5,642 bases of DNA from Chlorobiota bacterium. GTDB lineage: Bacteria; Bacteroidota; Bacteroidia; Bacteroidales; F082. Position numbers and translations under genes: made by a program. Positions 1 through 5,642 of the stretch are shown here, one piece after another; within the stretch, counting starts at the first letter, position 1; each line of letters starts with the position of its first letter. Location of the stretch: NCBI GenBank assembly GCA_030619415.1, contig JAUXBM010000131.1, positions 1 to 5,642 of the forward strand, given 5' to 3'. The notes under the pieces were generated by a model. That model saw only the letters and a program-made list of their open reading frames with translations, did not search any database and was not told the origin of the DNA.

Positions 1-8
1 TATTTTTG
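1..8 (+). promoter_or_regulatory. Bacteroidota -7 promoter element (TAnnTTTG)
   Basis: The first eight bases, TATTTTTG, match the TAnnTTTG consensus of the -7 element used by the primary sigma factor of Bacteroidota. The matching -33 TTTG-type element would lie left of the window, so only half of the promoter can be judged. A transcript would be expected to begin several bases downstream, around 12-16. That would give the DUF349 gene a 5' leader of about 90 nt. A single eight-base match with four fixed positions in T-rich DNA can occur by chance. Confidence 0.4.
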
Positions 9-14
9 CACGCT

Positions 15-152
15 ATGTCCGACAAGGATAAAGAAAAATATGAAATCTGTAACCAGCTTGTATTAAAGGACAGGCAGGACGTTGAACCATTAATATTGTT
101 AGCATGTATTCTGAAGAACAAACCAATCAAAATCCTGGGAACGCCGAGATAA
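15..152 (+). CDS. Possible short upstream ORF, 45 codons, overlapping the DUF349 start
   Basis: An ATG at 15 lies directly behind the promoter-like element and opens 45 codons ending at TAA 150-152. It starts MSDKDKEKYEIC and ends KILGTPR. The frame is also open to the left edge, so it could be the tail of a longer upstream gene rather than a small gene of its own. It overlaps the first 49 bases of the DUF349 gene in a different frame, which would permit translational coupling. I recognise no domain, signal peptide or membrane segment. The codon choice is not odd, but an ORF of this length is easily random, so this is a weak candidate: a leader peptide, a gene tail, or simply untranslated leader. 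Confidence 0.15.
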   Translation: MSDKDKEKYEICNQLVLKDRQDVEPLILLACILKNKPIKILGTPR

Positions 153-2482
153 AAAAGGCACAGGAGGAGAATTCTGAGACTGCCGAAAAAGCAGTAGAAA
201 AAAAAGAAAACGACCAACCGGCTAAAGCTTCCGCCTCAAAGCAAATTAGTCCGAAAGAGAAAAAAGAGATCGCAACTTCACTCAAGGATGTCAAACCTGA
301 TCCCAAGAAAAAGGAGACAACAAATGAAGTGAGTGAAACTGTGGCGGAGGAGCCCAAAAAAGTTGAGGATAAACCATCCGACACGCCACCAAAAAATGCA
401 ACAGCAGAACCGGTTAAGCCTAAGCACCAGATCAGTGAAAAAGGCCGTCAGGAGATTGTTGATATGCTGGCTGATAAAAGTTCAGTTTTGCCAGTCAAAA
501 AAATAATTGATAAGGGGCCAGATAAACTTCCAGGAGAAAGTATTACAACTGAACCAGTTGATTCGAAACAACAAATTAGTGATATCGACCGTCAGGAAAT
601 TATTGATATGTTGGCTGATAAAAGCGCAGGTTTACCTTCAAAAAAAGCAGTTGATCAAAAGCCTGAGAAACCTGTAAAACAAATTAGTGGCCGCGAAAGA
701 AAGGCCATCATTGGTTTGTTACATGATAGGCCATCGATTACTGACATTCACAAAGAACTGGTAGCTGATGATATAGATTACAACCATCTGAATAAACAGG
801 AACTGGTTGAGTTATTTGAGGAAATCGTCCAGGAGAAGGACATCTCCAGGATTAAAAAGCAGGTTGGCGAAATTAATGCTGCCTTCCATCAGTGCAATAG
901 AGAGGAAAAAGAAAAAGAACTCAATGATTTCATCGCCGGTGGAGGAAAAAAAGAGGATTACAAACATACCGAAGATCCGCTGGAACAAAGATTTAAAGCG
1001 GCTTTCAATGTGTATAAGCATAACAAAGCAAAATATGCCGAAGAATTAGAGCATAGAAAGCATGATAATCTTGCGCTGAAAGTAAAAATACTGGATGAGT
1101 TAAGAGCGCTCATCGATTCGGAAGAAACACTCAAGAATACTTATGATGAATTCCGCCGGTTACAGGATCGCTGGAAGGAAATAGGAATGGTGCCTGCAAA
1201 CGAACTTAATAATTTATGGCAGAATTATCATTTTCTGGTTGAGCGATTCTTCGACAAGGTTCGGATCAACAAGGAGTTACGCGACCTTGACTTAAAGAAA
1301 AACCTTGAACAGAAAATTGTCCTTTGCGAAAAAGCAGAAGAACTTCTGGTAGAAAGATCGATTATCAGGTCGTTCAAGTTGCTACAAAAATACCACGACA
1401 AATGGCGCGAGATAGGACCTGTTCCCATTGAAAAAAAGGATGAGATATGGGAACGCTTTAAATTGGCGACGGATAAAATTAATGTTCGTCGAAAAGAACA
1501 CTATAAAATCGTTCACGAAGATCAGCAAAAGAATTTTGATGCCAAAGTTGCATTGTGCGAAGAGGCGGAAGTGTTGGGTTCACAAGCAGTTTCCGGACTG
1601 AAAGAATGGCAGAAAAAAACAGACGAAATAAACGAATTGTTCAAAACATGGAAAACAATTGGGCGGGCTCCGAAATCACAAAATGATGAGATTTGGAATC
1701 GTTTCAAAACTACAATGGATACTTTTTTCGGCAACAAACGTGAGTTTTTGGGTAAGCTGAAAGACCAGCAAATGGATAACCTGAACATAAAAATTGACTT
1801 GTGTGTACAGGCCGAGGCCATTAAAGACAGCGAAGAATGGAGGAACACAACCAACGAATTGATCAGGTTGCAAAAAGACTGGAAGAAAATCGGGCCTGTT
1901 CCCAGAAGACATTCTGAAAAAGTATGGAAACGATTCAGGTCTGCTTGTGATACATTCTTTAACAGGAAATCAGATTTCTTTAAGAATATTCATGTTGTTG
2001 AAGCCGAAAATTTCACAAAAAAAGAGGAGCTTGTCAAGAAAATATTGGCCTACAAGATTTCAAAAGACAAAAGCGCGAATCTTGAAATGCTGAAATCTTT
2101 TCAACGCATTTGGATGGATACCGGACATGTTCCTTTCAAGGATAAGGATAAACTTCAGAAAAAATACCGTGAAGCCATTGACCAGTTGATCGATAAAATG
2201 GACATCGATCGACAAGAACTCAGTCAGACAGATTACAAGAATAAGATTGACATGCTGAAGGGGGATAAGGATTCAGAATGGCGTCTTGAGAAAGAGCGAA
2301 CCAATTTGATGGGTAAGATGAAAAAATTGAATGATGAAATCGCCTTGTGGGAAAACAATATCGGCTTTTTCGCCAGCTCAAAATCTTCTGATCTTTTGCG
2401 AAAAGAATTTGAGACTAAGATTGAAAAAGCCAAGAAAGAGGTTGATTCATTTAAATCACGTTTGAAAATTTTGAACGGATAA
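104..2482 (+). CDS. DUF349 repeat protein with modular K/E-rich N-terminus
   Basis: A 792-residue soluble protein with no signal peptide or membrane segment, so probably cytoplasmic. Residues 1-205 are rich in K, E and P, probably disordered, and carry four QIS motifs (KQIS 46, HQIS 108, QQIS 156, KQIS 192). Each motif is followed by a short basic/hydrophobic helix such as [11 protein letters not shown]. From about residue 290 the protein is helical, with five DUF349 units (Pfam PF03993). Each unit centres on a Trp and a W(K/R)xIGxxP-like motif, with W at 357, 434, 516, 593 and 670, usually followed by an IWxRF-like helix; the fifth unit is the most diverged (WMDTG). Three units begin with an LC(E/V)xAE-like motif (Cys 408, 485, 567). 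The tail, about 710-792, is predicted coiled coil and contains a WENNIGFF motif that I recall from other Bacteroidota DUF349 proteins. The start at 104 is firm: an in-frame TGA at 83-85 excludes earlier starts. The biochemical function of the family is not known to me. aroC follows after 52 bp. Confidence 0.9.
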   Translation: MYSEEQTNQNPGNAEIKKAQEENSETAEKAVEKKENDQPAKASASKQISPKEKKEIATSLKDVKPDPKKKETTNEVSETVAEEPKKVEDKPSDTPPKNATAEPVKPKHQISEKGRQEIVDMLADKSSVLPVKKIIDKGPDKLPGESITTEPVDSKQQISDIDRQEIIDMLADKSAGLPSKKAVDQKPEKPVKQISGRERKAIIGLLHDRPSITDIHKELVADDIDYNHLNKQELVELFEEIVQEKDISRIKKQVGEINAAFHQCNREEKEKELNDFIAGGGKKEDYKHTEDPLEQRFKAAFNVYKHNKAKYAEELEHRKHDNLALKVKILDELRALIDSEETLKNTYDEFRRLQDRWKEIGMVPANELNNLWQNYHFLVERFFDKVRINKELRDLDLKKNLEQKIVLCEKAEELLVERSIIRSFKLLQKYHDKWREIGPVPIEKKDEIWERFKLATDKINVRRKEHYKIVHEDQQKNFDAKVALCEEAEVLGSQAVSGLKEWQKKTDEINELFKTWKTIGRAPKSQNDEIWNRFKTTMDTFFGNKREFLGKLKDQQMDNLNIKIDLCVQAEAIKDSEEWRNTTNELIRLQKDWKKIGPVPRRHSEKVWKRFRSACDTFFNRKSDFFKNIHVVEAENFTKKEELVKKILAYKISKDKSANLEMLKSFQRIWMDTGHVPFKDKDKLQKKYREAIDQLIDKMDIDRQELSQTDYKNKIDMLKGDKDSEWRLEKERTNLMGKMKKLNDEIALWENNIGFFASSKSSDLLRKEFETKIEKAKKEVDSFKSRLKILNG
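425..624 (+). repeat. Direct repeat inside the DUF349 gene (QIS module)
   Basis: Bases 425-480 and 569-624 are direct copies 144 bp (48 codons) apart. By hand count 46 of 56 positions are identical. They encode [19 protein letters not shown] and [19 protein letters not shown]. Similarity continues more weakly into LPxKK and on to the next TxEPVxxK linker. More diverged copies begin at about 239 ([11 protein letters not shown]) and 677 ([11 protein letters not shown]). Spacing shortens from 62 to 48 to 36 residues, so this is a protein-level module array in a flexible region and not an exact DNA satellite. It could expand or contract by recombination. Confidence 0.8.
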
Positions 2483-2525
2483 ACTCAGAACTCAGAACTC
2501 AAAACTCGAGACTCTGAGACTCAAA
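2483..2525 (+). repeat. Heptanucleotide tandem repeat (ACTCRRA) between DUF349 gene and aroC
   Basis: Right after the DUF349 stop codon come six head-to-tail units: ACTCAGA, ACTCAGA, ACTCAAA, ACTCGAG, ACTCTGAG (8 bp) and ACTCAAA. They fill 43 of the 52 bases before aroC. The last nine bases, ACAAATAAA, form an A-rich leader typical of Bacteroidota starts. CTCAGA (2491-2496) and TCTGAG (2513-2518) could pair as a 6-bp stem with a 16-nt loop, too weak to call a terminator. I see no TAnnTTTG promoter in the gap, so read-through from the DUF349 gene into aroC is plausible. Confidence 0.8.
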
Positions 2526-2534
2526 ACAAATAAA

Positions 2535-3614
2535 ATGGCTGGTAATACTTTCGGGGAAATTTTACGGTTAACAACATTTGGTGAATCGCACGGCAAGGCC
2601 ATCGGTGGGATATTGGATGGTTTTCCTGCCGGGATAGAAATTGACGAAGAACTGATCCAAAAGGACCTTGACAGGCGTAAGCCCGGGCAGTCACATCTGG
2701 TCAGCCCGCGTATAGAAGAAGATAAAGTTGAATTGCTTTCAGGCGTGTTTGAAGGCAAATCATTGGGAACCCCGATTGCATTTCAAATCCTGAATAAAGA
2801 TCAAAAACCCGGCGATTACAGCCATTTAAGTAAAACATTCCGTCCCTCTCATGCAGATTATACTTTTGAGAAGAAATATGGTAGCAGGGATTACCGCGGC
2901 GGAGGCAGGGCATCGGCGAGGGAAACTGTTTCAAGGGTTGTTGGCGGCGCCTTCGCAAAGATGATTCTTGATATATCAGGTATAGAAATATTTGCTTTCG
3001 TTCATAAAATTGGTTCTGTGTCAATTGAAAAAGAATATGTGCAATTGGATCTTTTAAGTACTGAAAATTCACCTGTCCGCTGCCCCGACACTGAATCCTC
3101 AGGCAAAATGATCGACCTTATCCAAAAAGTTGCCAATGAAGGCGATACGCTTGGTGGCGAAATTAAATGTGTAATTAAAAATGTACCCGTAGGTTTGGGT
3201 GAACCTGTTTTCGATAAATTACATGCTGACCTGGGAAAAGCAATGCTCAGTATCAATGCCGTGAAAGGTTTTGAAATCGGGTCAGGTTTCGCATCAACTT
3301 CAATGAAGGGTTCCGGACACAATGATATCTTCATAGAGAAAGACGGTGACCTGCTCACAAAAACGAATTTTTCAGGAGGTATTCAGGGAGGCATTTCAAA
3401 TGGTAGCGATATTTATTTCAATGTCGGTTTTAAGCCGGTGGCTACCATCATGCAAGATCAGACTTCAGTGGATATGGAAGGAAATCCGGTAACCATAAAA
3501 GGCAAAGGCCGACATGACGTTTGTGTTGTTCCCCGGGCTGTACCTATTGTTGAAGCGATGGCAGCATTGGTTTTGGCAGATCATTTGTTGCTGAATAAGA
3601 CCGCCCGGATGTAA
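2535..3614 (+). CDS. aroC: Chorismate synthase
   Basis: Chorismate synthase, 359 residues, the usual length for the short bacterial form. It converts 5-enolpyruvylshikimate-3-phosphate to chorismate with reduced FMN, the last common step toward aromatic amino acids, folates and quinones, in the cytoplasm. Family signatures appear in order: [13 protein letters not shown] (His19), RRKPGQS (47-53), [14 protein letters not shown] (His106), [14 protein letters not shown] (118-131), [13 protein letters not shown] (240-252), [10 protein letters not shown] (281-290), and [18 protein letters not shown] (325-342, with the conserved Arg-His-Asp at 326-328). His19, His106 and Asp328 correspond to the conserved catalytic residues, so the enzyme looks intact. 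The ATG at 2535 fits because the first signature starts within 20 residues, as in the family, and no nearer ATG exists upstream. There is no Shine-Dalgarno, only an A-rich leader. It probably shares a transcript with the DUF349 gene; a functional link between the two is not evident. Confidence 0.98.
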   Translation: MAGNTFGEILRLTTFGESHGKAIGGILDGFPAGIEIDEELIQKDLDRRKPGQSHLVSPRIEEDKVELLSGVFEGKSLGTPIAFQILNKDQKPGDYSHLSKTFRPSHADYTFEKKYGSRDYRGGGRASARETVSRVVGGAFAKMILDISGIEIFAFVHKIGSVSIEKEYVQLDLLSTENSPVRCPDTESSGKMIDLIQKVANEGDTLGGEIKCVIKNVPVGLGEPVFDKLHADLGKAMLSINAVKGFEIGSGFASTSMKGSGHNDIFIEKDGDLLTKTNFSGGIQGGISNGSDIYFNVGFKPVATIMQDQTSVDMEGNPVTIKGKGRHDVCVVPRAVPIVEAMAALVLADHLLLNKTARM

Positions 3615-3623
3615 TTTTCTTTT

Positions 3624-3652
3624 TCACGCGGCGGCGCTGCGACGCTGCGTGA
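3624..3652. repeat. GC-rich hairpin made of three 8-bp tandem units, between convergent genes
   Basis: TCACGC (3624-3629) pairs with GCGTGA (3647-3652). Pairing continues through a G-T pair, three G-C/C-G pairs, one G/A mismatch and two more pairs, leaving a 3-nt loop (3637-3639). The same bases read as three tandem octamers: ACGCGGCG (3626-3633), GCGCTGCG (3634-3641) and ACGCTGCG (3642-3649). It is far richer in G+C than its surroundings. T-rich sequence (3615-3624) lies before it and A7 (3664-3670) after it on the + strand, the reverse of a bidirectional rho-independent terminator. It might still slow polymerase or protect the 3' end of aroC mRNA. The role is unknown. Confidence 0.65.
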
Positions 3653-3726
3653 GACAATACGCTAAAAAAACCAGGCTTGACCGCTTAGTGGGATATTATC
3701 CTGAAGTAAGGGTGCCAGGGGCTAAC
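3653..3726. other. Remainder of convergent spacer, no gene seen
   Basis: This stretch separates the hairpin behind aroC from the stop codon of the PhoD-like gene. It contains A7 at 3664-3670, a small palindrome GGATATTATCC (3691-3701), and two CCAGG copies (3671-3675 and 3715-3719). On the - strand the A7 becomes T7, but no convincing stem precedes it, so I do not call a terminator for the PhoD-like gene. A 75-codon frame beginning with GTG at 3649 runs through it into the antisense of the PhoD-like gene and is not supported. Confidence 0.5.
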
Positions 3727-5067
3727 TTAGTCATTATTGCTTTTCCTGTTCTCAGGTTCAATGGTGAATTTCCAGATTTCCCCTCCGTCGCTACCGAAAT
3801 ATCTTATCGTAAGTACCCGTTCTTTTTTGGGGCCGGAAAGTTCAATTTGTGTAAAGTTTCGTTGCATGATAACTGATTCGGGGATACGCAGCGTATTATT
3901 TTGATCCTGCCCGTAAATATTTACGCCACTGTTTAAAGGTGAAGAAGTGATATCCCAAATTGTTGGTTTTCCCTCCGCTTTTAGCACAGAAACTTCGGAA
4001 AAGTGAACATCCCCGGTAAGAAATACAACATTCTTAATATCATTCTCGTAAATAAAATCAATTATTTTCTGACGTTCTTCTTCGAAGCCATAGTTTGTAT
4101 AAGATTCATAAACCCCGGAAGTGGAGAGAAAAACACCTCCCATAACCACGAACTTAAAGGTAGAGTAAGTGCCGGCAAGATTATCAAACAGCCATTGAAG
4201 CTGCTCATCACCCAATTGTGTTTTATTATCGGCTTGCAATTTGTTAGGTGTCCGGTAGGTTCGGTTATCCAGTAAATAAAAGTCTGCATCCCCCCACTGA
4301 AAAAAACTGATCGCACCTTCAATATTGCCCACGCCGTATGAAGGGTTGGCCCAAAATAACCTGAAAGCTTCCATCGTTTTATTCTTGTTCCAAAAACTTC
4401 TATCGCTATCATTTGGACCATAATCATGGTCGTCCCAAATGGCGTAATGGTGGGTTGAGGCCAGGAATTCCTGCATTTCAGGAATTGTCCGATCATGGGT
4501 GTAACGATGAATAATTCCGGTCCACGAATTCCAGTCCGGTTCCCTTAAATACAGATTGTCTCCAAGCCAAATCATAAAATCGGCTTTGGTGCGTGCCATG
4601 CTGTGATAGATTTCATAATCTCCACCATAGGGATCCCCCGGCCTGTCGTAAATTGTTTCGTTTACGTAAGCACCACTCCCCATTAAAAAAGAAAAGTCGG
4701 GTGGATTACCGCGCCATTTCCACAAGGCTTGAGTCTGGAAGCGGGTTTCGTATGGAAACTCGATTTTTTGATTATCGATGTACAAATCATACTGGTATCG
4801 GATTCCCGGCTCAACTGTATCCGCGATTAGCAATGCTGTGAATGCCTCACTCTTGCAGGTATTTACTTTATTTGTCAGATGCTTAACACCTGGATGTTCA
4901 ACATCCCAATAGCGTGCATAAACGGTACTGGCCCTTTTGGTCTGAAGCCAGATCGCTGCCTCTTTCATTTCGCTGTAGCCCGGCATGGGACCGGCATTTA
5001 GTAGACTTACCTGAGCCAGAACAAGAAATGGCGAGCTTAGTAATAATATTAAACTAAGTTTTTTCAT
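3727..5067 (-). CDS. Secreted PhoD-like alkaline phosphatase/phosphodiesterase
   Basis: A 446-residue exported metallophosphoesterase of the PhoD-like family, expected to hydrolyse phosphate mono- or diesters outside the cytoplasm. Residues 1-18 form a Sec-type signal peptide (MKK, hydrophobic LSLILLL core, cleavage probably VLA|Q). There is no twin-arginine motif and no lipobox Cys. Residues about 22-110 fit the PhoD N-terminal beta domain (GPMPGYSEM, EAAIWLQT). The catalytic domain follows with LGDNLYL (Asp170, Tyr173), IWDDHDYGPNDSD (Asp212, Asp213, His214), LLDNRTYR and TGDVHFSE (Asp353, His355), then TSSPLNSG. One oddity is that the family's GSC metal-site motif reads GSGAY here, with Gly132 for Cys. 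The other ligands look intact, so it may be active with altered metal use, or impaired. It starts 14 bp after the stop of an ENPP-type phosphodiesterase gene on the same strand and is probably co-transcribed. The leader has no Shine-Dalgarno. The substrate cannot be told from sequence. Confidence 0.93.
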   Translation of the reverse strand: MKKLSLILLLSSPFLVLAQVSLLNAGPMPGYSEMKEAAIWLQTKRASTVYARYWDVEHPGVKHLTNKVNTCKSEAFTALLIADTVEPGIRYQYDLYIDNQKIEFPYETRFQTQALWKWRGNPPDFSFLMGSGAYVNETIYDRPGDPYGGDYEIYHSMARTKADFMIWLGDNLYLREPDWNSWTGIIHRYTHDRTIPEMQEFLASTHHYAIWDDHDYGPNDSDRSFWNKNKTMEAFRLFWANPSYGVGNIEGAISFFQWGDADFYLLDNRTYRTPNKLQADNKTQLGDEQLQWLFDNLAGTYSTFKFVVMGGVFLSTSGVYESYTNYGFEEERQKIIDFIYENDIKNVVFLTGDVHFSEVSVLKAEGKPTIWDITSSPLNSGVNIYGQDQNNTLRIPESVIMQRNFTQIELSGPKKERVLTIRYFGSDGGEIWKFTIEPENRKSNND

Positions 5068-5072
5068 CGTTG

Positions 5073-5093
5073 GTTTCGTAATTAGTCATTAGT
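5073..5093 (-). repeat. Short heptad repeat at the phosphodiesterase stop codon
   Basis: On the - strand the bases read ACTAATG, ACTAATT and a degraded ACGAAAC, three 7-bp units. They overlap the last codons and TAA of the phosphodiesterase gene (5082-5084) and most of the 14-bp spacer before the PhoD-like gene. Only two units are good, so chance is possible. The 10-mer TTAGTCATTA (+ strand, 5082-5091) recurs at 3727-3736, over the stop codon of the PhoD-like gene, so both proteins end in Asn-Asp. Confidence 0.4.
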
Positions 5094-5642
5094 GATCAAC
5101 ATCGATTTCACATTTTCCATATCTCCATCCGTCTCAGCAGGATTTAGTCCAAGTATTTCAGCCATTAATGGATAAATATCCACATTCTCGAAAGTCGGTT
5201 GGGAATATGCCTTTTTGAAGGTTGGCCCTGCCGCATAAAAGATGGCATGCATGTCGGTGAAGGCGTTGTCGTAACCGTGGGAGCCCCCAAAATATCCTTT
5301 TCTCCAAGAAGTTGAGATTGACCATCCAGGGTAAGCGACTACACAAAGATCCTGGGTTCGTATATTGGTTCCATAATGCAAGCGTTCGGGTAAACTGTCG
5401 TGTTTCCAAACATAAATATGTGGTGTTTGTTTCAATTGGTGATAAACTTTTTCCAATTTCCCAGGCTTGACTTTTATATTCAGGACAGGATCCATTCCAT
5501 CAAAAAATGCAATATTTGTAGTATCGATATGCTGGTCAAGTAACACAACTCTATCTGCTGATGTTCCGGCCATGCCATGGTCGGAGGTGATGATAAAATT
5601 AAGCTGATCGAAAATGGAAAGTGTTCTCATCCTGGCAAAGAA
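5082..5642 (-). CDS. Type I phosphodiesterase/nucleotide pyrophosphatase (ENPP-like), C-terminal part
   Basis: The last 186 residues of a protein whose N-terminus lies beyond the right edge; the frame is open to base 5642, so the ATG at 5630 is internal. It matches the C-terminal half of Pfam PF01663 (Phosphodiest, alkaline phosphatase superfamily). TSDHGM (Asp21 and His22 of the fragment, bases 5582-5577) and GSHGYDN (His122, bases 5279-5277) carry zinc ligands. DMHAIFYAAGPTFKKAY and FENVDIYPLMAEILGL are typical of ENPP enzymes, which cleave nucleotide or other phosphodiester bonds with two zinc ions and a catalytic Thr. That Thr and the other ligands would be in the missing half. Export is expected for the family but the signal region is not visible. 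The gene ends 14 bp before the PhoD-like gene on the same strand, suggesting an operon. The substrate (nucleotides, lysophospholipids or other diesters) cannot be decided from this fragment. Confidence 0.9.
   Translation of the reverse strand, partial: FFARMRTLSIFDQLNFIITSDHGMAGTSADRVVLLDQHIDTTNIAFFDGMDPVLNIKVKPGKLEKVYHQLKQTPHIYVWKHDSLPERLHYGTNIRTQDLCVVAYPGWSISTSWRKGYFGGSHGYDNAFTDMHAIFYAAGPTFKKAYSQPTFENVDIYPLMAEILGLNPAETDGDMENVKSMLITND

Noticed and set aside
1522..1912. Antisense ORFs of 110 and 78 codons within the DUF349 gene
   Set aside because: They are opposite DUF349 repeat units and rich in F and S, as expected from antisense of K/E-rich coding DNA.
2491..2518. Terminator between the DUF349 gene and aroC
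   Set aside because: The only stem is 6 bp (CTCAGA/TCTGAG) with a 16-nt loop and no following T tract. It arises from the heptad repeat.
2701..3358. Antisense ORFs of 123 and 118 codons within aroC
   Set aside because: They lie opposite strongly conserved chorismate synthase codons and show no domain features. They are shadows of the real frame.
3529..3531. Possible substitution in the aroC signature (RHDV where RHDP is common)
   Set aside because: The position tolerates small residues in the family, and the Arg, His and Asp are intact, so it is not evidence of altered function.
3649..3876. 75-codon + strand ORF in the convergent spacer
   Set aside because: It begins with GTG inside the hairpin and mostly runs antisense to the C-terminus of the PhoD-like gene. 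It shows no recognisable motif.
4062..4496. 144-codon - strand ORF in another frame of the PhoD-like gene
   Set aside because: It overlaps the PhoD catalytic motifs in the correct frame and itself has no family features.
5628..5630. ATG at 5630 as the start of the phosphodiesterase
   Set aside because: The frame is open to the right edge, and a start here would omit the catalytic half of the domain, with the SDHGM motif only 16 residues in. The gene is cut by the window.
1..5642. CRISPR array, tRNA/rRNA, insertion sequence or defence system
   Set aside because: Coding genes account for nearly all of the window, and the short spacers contain only small tandem repeats. I saw no spaced identical repeats, transposase motifs, terminal inverted repeats or structured RNA gene.

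Overview
The window looks like chromosomal DNA from a member of the Bacteroidota, probably the Bacteroidales/Marinilabiliales side. The reasons are a TAnnTTTG-type promoter element at the very left edge, A/T-rich leaders without Shine-Dalgarno sequences before the genes, a multi-repeat DUF349 protein with a K/E-rich N-terminus, and two exported phosphoesterases of kinds common in that phylum. The assignment rests on sequence style and recalled family members, not on a search.

Left half, + strand: a promoter-like element (1-8) precedes a 792-residue DUF349 protein (104-2482). Its disordered N-terminal third carries a repeated QIS module, and its body holds five DUF349 repeats. A 52-bp gap, filled mostly by a heptanucleotide tandem repeat, separates it from a complete chorismate synthase gene, aroC (2535-3614), the last step of the shikimate pathway. 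The two genes could be co-transcribed. A 45-codon ORF (15-152) overlaps the start of the DUF349 gene and is only a weak candidate.

Centre: aroC and the next gene converge on a 112-bp spacer (3615-3726). It holds a GC-rich hairpin built from three 8-bp tandem units. I see no classical intrinsic terminator there.

Right half, - strand: the C-terminal part of a type I phosphodiesterase/nucleotide pyrophosphatase (ENPP/alkaline phosphatase superfamily) enters from the right edge (5642-5082). After 14 bp it is followed by a complete PhoD-like metallophosphatase with a Sec signal peptide (5067-3727). These two look like an operon for extracytoplasmic phosphate-ester hydrolysis. The PhoD-like protein has Gly where the family normally has a metal-site Cys (GSC motif).

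Most of the window is ordinary housekeeping and phosphate-scavenging sequence. I found no CRISPR array, tRNA, rRNA, insertion sequence or clear new defence-type system. The observations most worth a second look are the PhoD active-site substitution, the modular N-terminus of the DUF349 protein, and short tandem repeats in all three gene junctions.
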